Assembly: GCA_036260935.1 (NCBI GenBank)
Contig: DATALQ010000018.1
Span: 62,001 to 126,000, forward strand
Length of the DNA: 64,000 nucleotides
Direction of reading: 5' to 3'
Origin: JAEYOM01 sp036260935
Lineage (GTDB): Bacteria; Bacillota; Clostridia; Acetivibrionales; DTU013
Shown here: positions 52,468 through 60,804 of the stretch, piece after piece
Position numbering within the stretch: the stretch's first letter is position 1
Layout: the number at the start of each line of letters is the position of its first letter
Program-made: the position numbers and the translations under genes
Notes under the pieces: model-generated
Told to the model about the DNA's origin: nothing
What the model saw: only the letters and a program-made list of their open reading frames with translations
Databases searched by the model: none

Positions 52468-54480
52468 TCACCCGTCCAGGTGCCCGGCAATTTCATTGTC
52501 GTTCATCTTCCTGACAATGTTGTAGTACGTTCTGGAGGTTATGTTGTAGCTTAAGCCGTAAAGTATCGCGAACAGGACAGCTACGATCAGGCCGCACATT
52601 ATGATGAGCCTTGTGTCATAGAGGTAAACTGCCCCCAGCAGGCCCGATATCATGTTGAAACCGGCCATGGTGTGCAGTATCGCGACGAGCAGAGGCATGA
52701 AGAAGACCATCAGTATCTGCTTTTTGATCGTACCCCTGACCTCGGCGTCGCTCATTCCGACCTTCTGCATGATGTCGAAATTGTCGCGGTCGTCGTACCC
52801 TTCCGTGATCTGCTTGTAGTACATGATCAGGATAAGGCACATTGTGAAGATGAGGCTGAAGAATATACCTATGAACAATAGGCCGCCGTTCATAGAGGAT
52901 GTTTCCTGCCTGCCGTTGATACCGTCGATGACGCTGTTGAAGCCGGGCTGCGCTTTGCTCCAGGCTACGATGCCGCTTATGAATGCCATTCTGTCTTTTT
53001 CAGCGCCCGAAAGGTTGAAACGGACGGACAGTATGCGGTCATTTTCAGCAACGCTTTTGAAATCCGACCGCAATTTGTCCATCACCGAGGCATCTTTTAC
53101 GATCAGGTAGTAATCCTGTCCGAAGGTATCGTTGGTGGCCTTGCTGTAAAACACTACGGAATCGAGCTCTTTTTTGACACTGTAGGAGTCCTTGCCCAGG
53201 ATGACCTTGTCATAGCCGAAGTCCGCACCTGTCGCGAATATGAGCACTTCCTTTTCCGCAAGCGTTTCATTGGCGTTTTCAATACTGTTGTAATCGTCGA
53301 GCGTAATCAATTTGATTGCATACCTTTTGGCCAGCGGGTGCTTCGGGCTTTGCATTACGAAGGTATTGCCGGTCTTATCCACATGCAGCTTCTGGTAGGT
53401 GAACCCGGCTTTGTTTATCATCCCGACGTTGGAGGCCTTTGCCTGCTCCTGCAGTTTGTTTTCCAGACTGTCTGCGGCCTGGAAGCTGATAGTATTGTAA
53501 TTCAGAATAACGTCGTAGGGGTATTGGTGCTTAAGTATTCCGGCATTACCCTGCCAGACGGAAAGCGTGCACAGTAGTGTGACGATGGTCATCGTGCCGA
53601 AGATGCAAATGTTGGACAGGCTCGAGGCGCTTTTCTTAAGCCTGTGCAGCATACCTGAAACCGTGACATAATTCGATTTACGGTAATAAAAGCCGTTACT
53701 CTTTTTCAGTATTTTCAGCAGCGCAAGCAGGCTTGCCTTGAAAAAATAATGAGTACCGTAGGAGACAAGTGCTACGGCGAACAGAAAATTCACAAAGATA
53801 TTTGAATCTACCTTGGCCGGAATAGCTATGGCATAGCCCGCGCCGATAAGCGTAATGCCCAGTAGAGCCGTGAACCATAGATGCTTCGGTTCCTTGTCGC
53901 CTTTTTTCGGCTCCCTGATCAGTTCGTTGGGGTTCGTCCTGAAGACATGAACGACATTGACGATCAAATTGAGCAAATATACAACAAGGAAGTAGATAAA
54001 TGTCTGGTCAAGGGCCTTGATGCTGAACGTAAATGAGGCAGTGACGGGCAGACCGGACATATTCAGAAGCGTCAGAAATATAAGCTTTGAAAAAACGAGT
54101 CCGAACAGTACTCCGCCTACCATGATAATTATAAATATGATCAGTGTTTCCCAGAACATCATGACGGCTATATGCTTTTTATCGAGCCCCAGCACGCTGT
54201 AAAGCCCGAGCTCCTTCTTCCTGCGCTTGATCAGGAAGCTGTTCGTATAAAGGATGAAGGGCAGCAGGATCAAGCCGAGCAGTACCTGTCCGACCTCCAG
54301 GAGCAACCATGCATAAGCGCTGCGCGGAAGAGTTTTGACTATGTCGTTATTGAGAATCGATGTAAAAACGAAGAAAACAAAAACCGAGAAGATTCCGGCC
54401 AGTATATAGGGAAAATATGCATTCCCGTTCTTCCTTATCCCCATGACCGACAGCTTTGGCAGAAGTATGAACTTATTCAT
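52468..54480 (-). CDS. BceB-type ABC transporter permease
   Basis: Permease of 670 residues with ten predicted helices (first near 25-45) and a large extracellular domain between helices 7 and 8 (about 310-520), the layout of BceB/YtsD peptide-sensing and detoxification transporters. It begins MNKFILLPKLSVMGIRKNGN. The gene overlaps the ATPase gene by 8 bp. With BceRS it forms a module that detects and removes cell-wall-active peptides such as bacitracin-like or lantibiotic compounds. Confidence 0.94.
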   Translation of the reverse strand: MNKFILLPKLSVMGIRKNGNAYFPYILAGIFSVFVFFVFTSILNNDIVKTLPRSAYAWLLLEVGQVLLGLILLPFILYTNSFLIKRRKKELGLYSVLGLDKKHIAVMMFWETLIIFIIIMVGGVLFGLVFSKLIFLTLLNMSGLPVTASFTFSIKALDQTFIYFLVVYLLNLIVNVVHVFRTNPNELIREPKKGDKEPKHLWFTALLGITLIGAGYAIAIPAKVDSNIFVNFLFAVALVSYGTHYFFKASLLALLKILKKSNGFYYRKSNYVTVSGMLHRLKKSASSLSNICIFGTMTIVTLLCTLSVWQGNAGILKHQYPYDVILNYNTISFQAADSLENKLQEQAKASNVGMINKAGFTYQKLHVDKTGNTFVMQSPKHPLAKRYAIKLITLDDYNSIENANETLAEKEVLIFATGADFGYDKVILGKDSYSVKKELDSVVFYSKATNDTFGQDYYLIVKDASVMDKLRSDFKSVAENDRILSVRFNLSGAEKDRMAFISGIVAWSKAQPGFNSVIDGINGRQETSSMNGGLLFIGIFFSLIFTMCLILIMYYKQITEGYDDRDNFDIMQKVGMSDAEVRGTIKKQILMVFFMPLLVAILHTMAGFNMISGLLGAVYLYDTRLIIMCGLIVAVLFAILYGLSYNITSRTYYNIVRKMNDNEIAGHLDG

Positions 54481-55240
54481 GTTTCCTGCCCCCTGTCTGA
54501 AGTATGGTCAGGGCATCGGATATCGTCGTGTACATCTCTTCATTGGAGGAGTTGCCGCGGTATAGCTGGTGGAATACTATGCCGTCCTTGATGAACAGAA
54601 CCCTGCCCGCGTGGCTTGCCGCCTGTGTACTGTGGGTTACCATCAGGATCGTCTGACCTTCCGCGTTTATTTCGGCAAACAGCTTCAATAGCCTCGCGGA
54701 TGCCTTGGAATCCAGCGCGCCCGTGGGCTCGTCGGCCAGCACAATTTTTGGATGGGTAATGAGAGCCCTTGCTGTAGCGGCGCGCTGCTTTTCGCCGCCC
54801 GAGACTTCGTACGGGTATTTTTGCAGCAGCTCTTCGATGCCAAGCTTTCTCGCGAGCGGCTCGAGCCTCTTTTTCATTTCTTCAAGCGGTTTCCCGGCCA
54901 GTACCAGGGGAAGGAAGATATTATCCTGCAGTGTAAAGGTATCGAGCAGGTTGAAATCCTGGAATACGAAGCCCAGATTGTCGCGGCGGAACGCGGCAAG
55001 CTCTCCCTGACGGATGGCGGCCAGATCCCTGCCCTCCAGCAGCACCTGTCCGCTTGTAGACCGGTCGATGGACGCCAGAATATTCAGAAGCGTCGTTTTG
55101 CCTGAGCCGGATTCACCCATTATTGCAACGTATTCGCCCTGCTCGACGGAGAAGGTAACACCGTCAAGAGCCTGGACCTTATTTCCGCCGAGGCGTGTGC
55201 TATATACCTTTTTCAGATTGTTGACCTCAAGAAGTGCCAT
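54473..55240 (-). CDS. BceA-type ABC transporter ATP-binding protein
   Basis: ATPase of 255 residues: Walker A GESGSGKTT (42-50), signature VSGGEKQRA, Walker B KIVLADEPTGALD. AAAGGA lies before ATG 55240. The 104-bp gap upstream, between the histidine kinase gene and this gene, contains a BceR-type operator, so the transporter genes have an inducible promoter of their own. Confidence 0.95.
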   Translation of the reverse strand: MALLEVNNLKKVYSTRLGGNKVQALDGVTFSVEQGEYVAIMGESGSGKTTLLNILASIDRSTSGQVLLEGRDLAAIRQGELAAFRRDNLGFVFQDFNLLDTFTLQDNIFLPLVLAGKPLEEMKKRLEPLARKLGIEELLQKYPYEVSGGEKQRAATARALITHPKIVLADEPTGALDSKASARLLKLFAEINAEGQTILMVTHSTQAASHAGRVLFIKDGIVFHQLYRGNSSNEEMYTTISDALTILQTGGRKHE

Positions 55241-55284
55241 AGTATTAGTCCTTTCAAAACTTTCGTCATTACTTTCATGCTACC

Positions 55285-55290
55285 ATTTTA
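55285..55290 (-). promoter_or_regulatory. Candidate -10 box of BceAB promoter
   Basis: TAAAAT on the minus strand, 45 bp before the ATPase start. No good -35 is visible, as expected for an activator-dependent promoter downstream of the site at 55345-55358. Confidence 0.4.
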
Positions 55291-55344
55291 GCCCGGCGGG
55301 ACACGGCTCTGCCATAAGGCTGCCTTACATTTGCCCTGCCAAAC

Positions 55345-55358
55345 TTACATTTTTGTAA
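55345..55358 (-). promoter_or_regulatory. BceR-type operator
   Basis: TTACATTTTTGTAA, matching the TNACA-N4-TGTAA pattern known for BceR-like regulators. It overlaps the histidine kinase stop codon. A second half-site (CTTACATTTG) lies about 20 bp nearer the ATPase gene. Confidence 0.65.
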
Positions 55359-56592
55359 GAACGAAACCTATGGTCACACATGTACCCTTCCCGGCTTCCG
55401 AGGCCACTTCTATGGTATGGGACAACTTTTCGAGTATTTTTTTGCTTAGATAAAGGCCGATGCCCGTAGACTTCTTGTCGAGCCTGCCGTTATAGCCCGT
55501 AAAGCCGCGTTCGAACACGCGGGGCAGATCCTCCGGCCTGATGCCGATACCGGTATCTTCGATGATAAGCCTGGCGAGCCCGGGGGCATTCTCAAAAGTA
55601 TTTTTCAGAGCGGTTTTTGGAGCTGTCGGGGCGGGTTTCAGGGCGCTTTCAGGGTAATTTTCCCGATCAACTTCCTGTGCTTTCTCAGTAGAACTTGCCT
55701 GTGCTTTCTCAAGGCGAATAGCAATGCTGCCGCGCTGGGTATACTTCAAGGCGTTCGACAGGACCTGCCCTATAACGAACTGCAGCCATTTTTCATCTGT
55801 TACCACTTTGCAGCTGAAGTCCTCCATATCAAGTGACAGCCTGCTGTTGATGAAAAACATGGAGTGCTTCCTAACAGTCTGGTTAACTATATCGCGCAGG
55901 TCGTATTCCTTGAATAGGAAATCGGAATTGATACTGTCAAGCCTCTGATAATACAGCACCATTTCGACATACTGCTCGATCCTGAAAAGCTCTTCGGAAA
56001 GCAGCCTGTTGTATCTAGTTGCGGTTACGTAAGGCTTCGTATCACCTGTTTCCGGCCTTCCGGCCTTATCATTCGCCTCTGTATCCGGTATTTCCGTGTC
56101 TCTTCCCGCTCCCGATTCTGCGGCATGGCTCTCCGCGTTCTGCAGCAGCAGCCTCATCGCCGCGATGGGGACCTTGATCTGGTGCGCCCACATAGTGTAA
56201 TAATCGTCCATATCCGCGTCCCTTATATTTGTGCGGGACAACAGCCGCCTGCGTTCGTCAAGCATAAAGTCGAGCAGCTCCCGGTATTGCCGTTCGATGG
56301 CGCCGTCGGGCGAAGGCAGTATGTAATGCATGTTTTCGATATTTATTAAAGCCGTATGCAGTGCCCTTGTTTTTTTTACAAAACGGATAAAATCACCGGC
56401 CCCGTAGCACAGACCGATAAAAGTCCAGAGGAAGAAGGCATATAGCAGCTTCGGAATATTTTCCAACTGGTAAAGCAGGCAGATTGCAAAAAACACCAGC
56501 ATACAGAGCAGGAACAGCCCAATGCTCTTCAGTTTGGAGCGGATGTATCGGAGCAGTAATGTTCCGGTATTTGGATTCATACTGTCCCTCAC
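55345..56592 (-). CDS. BceS-type intramembrane-sensing histidine kinase
   Basis: Sensor kinase of 415 residues with two closely spaced helices (24-41 and 46-64) and almost no outside loop, the mark of Bce-type kinases that take their signal from the transporter. Phospho-accepting His137 is in MWAHQIKVP. ATPase motifs are NALKYT, DTGIGI and GIGLYLSKKILEKL. Two polar, apparently unstructured inserts (about 155-185 and 300-335) make it longer than the roughly 330-residue norm. The gene begins 1 bp after the response regulator stop. Confidence 0.93.
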   Translation of the reverse strand: MRDSMNPNTGTLLLRYIRSKLKSIGLFLLCMLVFFAICLLYQLENIPKLLYAFFLWTFIGLCYGAGDFIRFVKKTRALHTALINIENMHYILPSPDGAIERQYRELLDFMLDERRRLLSRTNIRDADMDDYYTMWAHQIKVPIAAMRLLLQNAESHAAESGAGRDTEIPDTEANDKAGRPETGDTKPYVTATRYNRLLSEELFRIEQYVEMVLYYQRLDSINSDFLFKEYDLRDIVNQTVRKHSMFFINSRLSLDMEDFSCKVVTDEKWLQFVIGQVLSNALKYTQRGSIAIRLEKAQASSTEKAQEVDRENYPESALKPAPTAPKTALKNTFENAPGLARLIIEDTGIGIRPEDLPRVFERGFTGYNGRLDKKSTGIGLYLSKKILEKLSHTIEVASEAGKGTCVTIGFVLTKM

Positions 56593-56593
56593 C

Positions 56594-57271
56594 TCACTCT
56601 CCGCCTATCAGGTAGCCCATACCCTTTTTTGTATGTATGAGGTCCATGATGGAGGCCTCCTCCAGTTTTCGGCGAAGCCGGTTCATGTTGACGGTCAGTG
56701 TGTTGTCGTCGATAAAGCAATTATCGTCCCACAGCCTTTTCATGATCATCTCCCGCGACACCGTTTTCCCTATGTTTTCAAACAGCAGCTGCATTATCCT
56801 GAATTCATTCCTTGTAAGTTCGAGCTTTGTACCCTGATACGTTATCGATCCGTCCAGGGTATTGAAGAGGACACCCTTGTATTCGAGCCAGGCCGCCTGC
56901 TCATTGTAAGCGTAGGTACGGCGCAGCACCGCCTGTATCTTGGCCCGCAGGACCTCGAGGTCGAATGGCTTCGGCACGAAGTCATCCCCGCCCATGTTAA
57001 CCGCCATTACGATATTCATGTTGTCTCCTGCCGAGGATATGAAGATCAACGGAGCGCGGGAAAGCTTGCGTATCTCGGCACACCAGTAGTAGCCGTTGTA
57101 AAAGGGAAGAGCGACGTCCATCAGCACCAGCTGCGGTTCATATTTGATGAAATCCTCGAGTACCTTGCTGAAATCCTCGACACACCGCACTTCGTAGCCC
57201 CAGCGGTTCAGATACTCGTTAACGACGCGCGCGATGACGGCGTCGTCCTCTACGATCAGTATTTTATACAT
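56594..57271 (-). CDS. BceR-type OmpR-family response regulator
   Basis: Regulator of 225 residues: receiver domain with Asp9/10 and phospho-acceptor Asp52 (LVLMDVALPFYNG), then a winged-helix DNA-binding domain (ELTRNEFRIMQLLFENIGKTVS). ATG 57271 follows AAAGGAGAG; the open frame extends upstream only through a tandem repeat. First gene of the BceRS-AB set. It should bind the site at 55345-55358. Confidence 0.95.
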   Translation of the reverse strand: MYKILIVEDDAVIARVVNEYLNRWGYEVRCVEDFSKVLEDFIKYEPQLVLMDVALPFYNGYYWCAEIRKLSRAPLIFISSAGDNMNIVMAVNMGGDDFVPKPFDLEVLRAKIQAVLRRTYAYNEQAAWLEYKGVLFNTLDGSITYQGTKLELTRNEFRIMQLLFENIGKTVSREMIMKRLWDDNCFIDDNTLTVNMNRLRRKLEEASIMDLIHTKKGMGYLIGGE

Positions 57272-57290
57272 ACACTCTCCTTTGTCGGAA

Positions 57291-57338
57291 TCGGAGCATC
57301 GGTCCGATTGTACGTCGGAGCACCGGTCCGATTGTATA
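57291..57338 (-). repeat. Two 24-bp tandem repeats upstream of BceR-type gene
   Basis: Two copies of a 24-bp unit differing at three or four bases. The first, with its flanking base, contains the inverted repeat ATCGGA-N7-TCCGAT; the second keeps CGGA-N7-TCCG. They lie 20-67 bp before the regulator start, in its leader or promoter. Confidence 0.75.
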
Positions 57339-57534
57339 TCCCGTAAGCGAAACCTGAAATCTTCACCGCCCACCGAATGACGATTGCAACTGACTCTTTA
57401 CAAGGAATATTTTACAGTAGATCGTGAAGTTAGGCAAACTGTCTTGAGGTGGATTAATTAATTCTTGAAAAGTGTACAAAATATTGGACAGGAATTCTAC
57501 AGCTTGTGGCTGAATAGCAAAGGAAGCGGATAAT

Positions 57535-57693
57535 ATGGATAAAAGGAAGTATAAAGAAAAGCCGAAGGAGCCGACTGTCGCCACCGGATACAACGACAGG
57601 AAATTCGGAGAAAAGGCGTCAAAGAAGGATATTGAGTCCGGGAACAGCACGCGGGTCACGAGGGTATACCTTGACGAAAACGATCCAAGCTGA
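57535..57693 (+). CDS. Small conserved protein, probable clostridial spore-type
   Basis: Protein of 52 residues, very basic at the N-terminus (MDKRKYKEKPKEP), then TVATGYNDRKFGEKASKKDI and a C-terminal TRVTRVYLDENDPS. I recall similar short proteins annotated as spore proteins in clostridia (the CDIF630_02480 type), which I could not verify. ATG 57535 follows AGGAAG. An overlapping minus-strand frame (57363-57659) is a shadow. It stands alone between the Bce module and the flavoprotein operon. Confidence 0.68.
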   Translation: MDKRKYKEKPKEPTVATGYNDRKFGEKASKKDIESGNSTRVTRVYLDENDPS

Positions 57694-57720
57694 TTATTTC
57701 ATAAAATATCCGGGATCGTT
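57679..57720 (+). terminator. Hairpin at end of small spore-type gene
   Basis: AACGATCC pairs with GGATCGTT across the stop codon, with an AT-rich inner stem. No T-run follows. Confidence 0.45.
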
Positions 57721-57818
57721 GTATGAGAATTGGAGTCGCACTTATACATGGGTTTTTTGCCCCTGTTGGGATGCGATTTTTTTTACGACAAATCATATAT
57801 AACAGAGGGGTGGTAAAA

Positions 57819-59369
57819 GTGATATATGACGCAGCAATAATCGGAGCAGGAGTAGTCGGCGCGCTGACAGCCAGAGAACTCTCGCGGTATGATATCCGGA
57901 TCTGTGTACTGGAAGCGGCATCGGATGCTGCAACGGGGAGCAGCAAGGCAAACAGCGGTATCGTCCATGCCGGATACGACGCTATGCCCGGCACCCTGAA
58001 GGCGCTTTTGAACGTCAGGGGAAACGGTCTGTTCGGAGAGGTAACCAAGGAACTTGGCGTTCCCTTCAAAAGGATAGGTTCGCTTGTTCTGGCCTTTTCT
58101 GAGGAAGGTATGGAGACTGTCAGAAAGCTTTATTCGAGAGGTTTGGATAATGGCGTTCCGGATATGAAAATCCTGAACTCCGGTGATGAGGTCCTGAAAA
58201 TGGAACCGAATATATCGGCGAAAGTCGTTGGTGCGCTTCATGCTCCTTCGGCGGGTATCACAAACCCCTATGAGCTTACATATGCAGGCCTGGAAAATGC
58301 TGTAGCAAACGGCACCGAGCTTATAACAGGCGCCAGGGTCATTGGTATCTCATACGACGGCTATGGCGGACATGATGTAAATAGCGGACATGACGAATGT
58401 GGTGATTGTGGCGTATATCACGGAAATCACGGATATATCGGCGCCGGGGGATATGACGGCGCCGGAGGCGTTTTCACCATAAATACCGCACGTGGCCCCA
58501 TCTGGAGCAGATTTGTGATAAATGCCGCCGGAATATACTCCGACAAGCTTTCTGAGATGATAGGAGACGACCATTTCAGTATAAGGCCGAGGAAGGGTGA
58601 ATACCTGCTGCTTGACAAAGAACAGGGCCATCAGGTGCACTCGGTGATATTCCAAACGCCTGCCGCACTGGGGAAGGGGATACTGGTGACGCCTACGGCG
58701 GACGGAAACCTGCTGATCGGTCCGAGCGCCGGGGACATCGAGGACAGGGAGGATCTGAGTACTACGGCGTCCGGAATGGAAAACGTTACCGATGGAGCGT
58801 TGAAATCCGTGCCCGGGATAAACCTCAGGCAGGTCGTCACATCTTTCGCAGGTTTGAGGACGGTACCTTCCACAGGAGATTTCATAATAGGCCCGTCAAT
58901 GAAGAACAGAAGGTTCATAAATGCGGCAGGCATAGATTCACCTGGGCTTACGTCGGCCCCCGCAATCGCTCTGTACATTAGAGACATACTGAAGGTCGAA
59001 GGCCTGGAACTGGTCCCTAAGAAATTTTTTGATCCGGTAAGAAAGCCGATAGCCAGGTTCAGTGACGCCACTGATGAGGAAAGAGAGGCTCTGATAAGGG
59101 ATAACCACCTCTATGGCAACGTGGTCTGCCGCTGCGAATTGGTCACGGAAGCCGAAATAGTCGAGGCAATAAGGCGGCCTGCCGGAGCGAAGAGCGTCGA
59201 CGCCGTCAAACGGAGGACCCGATCGGGAATGGGCCGTTGCCAGGGAGGCTTCTGCACACCGAGGATCGCGGAGATAATTTCCAGGGAATGCGGCATTCCG
59301 ATGCAGGAAGTAAGGAAAAACGAGGGCGGTTCTATATTGCTCACGGGCAAAACAAAGGGGGTCCAGTAA
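57819..59369 (+). CDS. GlpA-like FAD-dependent dehydrogenase with BFD iron-sulfur domain
   Basis: Flavoprotein of 516 residues. FAD-binding motif IIGAGVVGALTARELS (7-22), a DAO-type fold and a C-terminal [2Fe-2S]-binding BFD-like domain with CRCE and GRCQGGFC. Relatives oxidise glycerol 3-phosphate or similar 2-hydroxy compounds. GTG 57819 follows AGAGGGGTGG. Residues about 178-217 are a Gly/Tyr/His/Asp-rich insert that interrupts the fold. First of three genes (GlpA-like, GlpB-like, DUF1667) that probably make one enzyme complex. No glycerol kinase or facilitator is nearby. Confidence 0.92.
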   Translation: MIYDAAIIGAGVVGALTARELSRYDIRICVLEAASDAATGSSKANSGIVHAGYDAMPGTLKALLNVRGNGLFGEVTKELGVPFKRIGSLVLAFSEEGMETVRKLYSRGLDNGVPDMKILNSGDEVLKMEPNISAKVVGALHAPSAGITNPYELTYAGLENAVANGTELITGARVIGISYDGYGGHDVNSGHDECGDCGVYHGNHGYIGAGGYDGAGGVFTINTARGPIWSRFVINAAGIYSDKLSEMIGDDHFSIRPRKGEYLLLDKEQGHQVHSVIFQTPAALGKGILVTPTADGNLLIGPSAGDIEDREDLSTTASGMENVTDGALKSVPGINLRQVVTSFAGLRTVPSTGDFIIGPSMKNRRFINAAGIDSPGLTSAPAIALYIRDILKVEGLELVPKKFFDPVRKPIARFSDATDEEREALIRDNHLYGNVVCRCELVTEAEIVEAIRRPAGAKSVDAVKRRTRSGMGRCQGGFCTPRIAEIISRECGIPMQEVRKNEGGSILLTGKTKGVQ

Positions 59370-60773
59370 ATGAGAGAAGTCGAACTTGCTATCATCGGCG
59401 GGGGCCCGGGCGGGCTGGCGGCAGCAATCGAAGCTTACCGGAACGGAGTAAGGAAAATAGTTCTGCTCGAGCGCGACCGGAGTCTTGGCGGTATACTTAA
59501 GCAATGCGTCCACAGCGGCTTCGGACTGCAGCTTTTCGGCGAGGAGCTTACAGGGCCCGAGTACGCCGAGAGATTTACAAAACAGGTTATGGAACTGGGG
59601 ATCGATATCAAGCTTGAGACAATGGTTATCGGGATAACCTCCGATAAGCTCGTAAGCGCGGTCAACAGCGCGGAGGGACTTATATCATTCAAGGCGCGTG
59701 CTCTGATCCTCGCAATGGGCTGCAGGGAAAGACCGAGGGGCGCGCTCAATATTCCGGGCACACGTCCTGCAGGAATTTATACTGCTGGAACAGCCCAGCG
59801 GTTTGTCAATATGGAGGGGTATATGCCTGGGAAAAAGGTGGTTATACTCGGCTCCGGAGATATTGGCCTTATAATGGCGCGAAGGATGACTTTGGAGGGC
59901 GCTGAGGTCAAGATGGTGTGCGAGCTTATGCCTTATTCGGGAGGCTTGAAAAGGAACATCATGCAGTGCCTTGAGGATTTTGGCATACCGCTGCGCCTTA
60001 GCCACACGGTGGTTGAAATACACGGAAGGGAAAGGCTCGAGGGGGTTACGGTAGCTGAGGTAGACAAATCGGGCAGACCTGTCCCGGGAACAAATGAGTA
60101 TGTGGAGTGCGATACCCTTTTGCTCTCGGTCGGATTGATACCGGAAAATGAGTTGTCGAAGATGGCTTCGATAGAGCTGGACCCCGCGACATCAGGCCCT
60201 TTTGTGGACGAAGCCTGCCAGACCTCGGCGGAAGGAATATTCGCTTGCGGTAATGTAGTCTACGTGCACGACCTGGTGGACTATGTGACGCAGGAGGGTT
60301 ACCTTGCCGGGAAAAGCGCCGCGGAATATCTATCGAGAAAAGCGGGGGATGGACCGGAAGGAGGATTGGGGGCAGAATCCGGAGCAGAATCTCGGGCAGA
60401 ATCAGGAGCAGGATCAGGGGCAGTATCGGGGGCAGAATCAGGGGCAGGATTGGGGGAGAAAATCCCGGAAGTTCTCAAGATCCATGCGGGATACGGGGTT
60501 AGATGCATTATACCCCAGTTCGTACGGAGAAGCTGCAAGAACGATGTCAGCCTGTTTTTCAGGGTCGCGGGCAATTACCGGGATGTTGTGCTGGAAGCAA
60601 GAGCGGGCGGAAGAGCGGTCTGCTCTGTGAGGAAAAAGGTAGTTTCTCCGGGGGAAATGGAAAGTATAAGGCTTAAATCCGAAATCATCCGAAGCATCAA
60701 TTCTGAAGTGCTTGAAATTGGTATCAGGACTTTGGGGGATAAGGAGGCAAAGGAGACAAAGGGTGAGATTTAG
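59370..60773 (+). CDS. GlpB-like NAD(P)/FAD-dependent oxidoreductase
   Basis: Flavoprotein of 467 residues with an N-terminal FAD motif (IIGGGPGGLAAAIEA, 8-22), a second nucleotide site (VVILGSGDIGLIMARRM) and a redox-active-type CVHSGFG near 46. Starts directly after the stop of the GlpA-like gene. A low-complexity insert of Gly/Ala/Glu/Ser tetrapeptides lies at about 333-361, encoded by a 12-bp repeat. It probably passes electrons from the GlpA-like subunit. Confidence 0.92.
   Translation: MREVELAIIGGGPGGLAAAIEAYRNGVRKIVLLERDRSLGGILKQCVHSGFGLQLFGEELTGPEYAERFTKQVMELGIDIKLETMVIGITSDKLVSAVNSAEGLISFKARALILAMGCRERPRGALNIPGTRPAGIYTAGTAQRFVNMEGYMPGKKVVILGSGDIGLIMARRMTLEGAEVKMVCELMPYSGGLKRNIMQCLEDFGIPLRLSHTVVEIHGRERLEGVTVAEVDKSGRPVPGTNEYVECDTLLLSVGLIPENELSKMASIELDPATSGPFVDEACQTSAEGIFACGNVVYVHDLVDYVTQEGYLAGKSAAEYLSRKAGDGPEGGLGAESGAESRAESGAGSGAVSGAESGAGLGEKIPEVLKIHAGYGVRCIIPQFVRRSCKNDVSLFFRVAGNYRDVVLEARAGGRAVCSVRKKVVSPGEMESIRLKSEIIRSINSEVLEIGIRTLGDKEAKETKGEI
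60369..60452 (+). repeat. Seven 12-bp tandem repeats, in frame
   Basis: Seven units close to GGGGCAGAATCA encode GAES-type tetrapeptides inside the GlpB-like protein. The length is a multiple of three, so the frame is kept. Confidence 0.9.
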
Positions 60774-60804
60774 GAAATAAGGAAAGGAGGAAAAGAGGTC
60801 TGGT

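Noticed and set aside
57291..57338. Possible CRISPR-like repeat
   Set aside because: Only two units directly adjacent, no spacers and no cas genes.
57363..57659. Minus-strand frame of 98 residues
   Set aside because: Antisense to the small spore-type gene, which has a ribosome site and a sensible product.
60369..60452. Frameshift or assembly error in the GlpB-like gene
   Set aside because: The low-complexity region keeps the frame and the domain continues normally; it is a real tandem repeat as far as the sequence shows.
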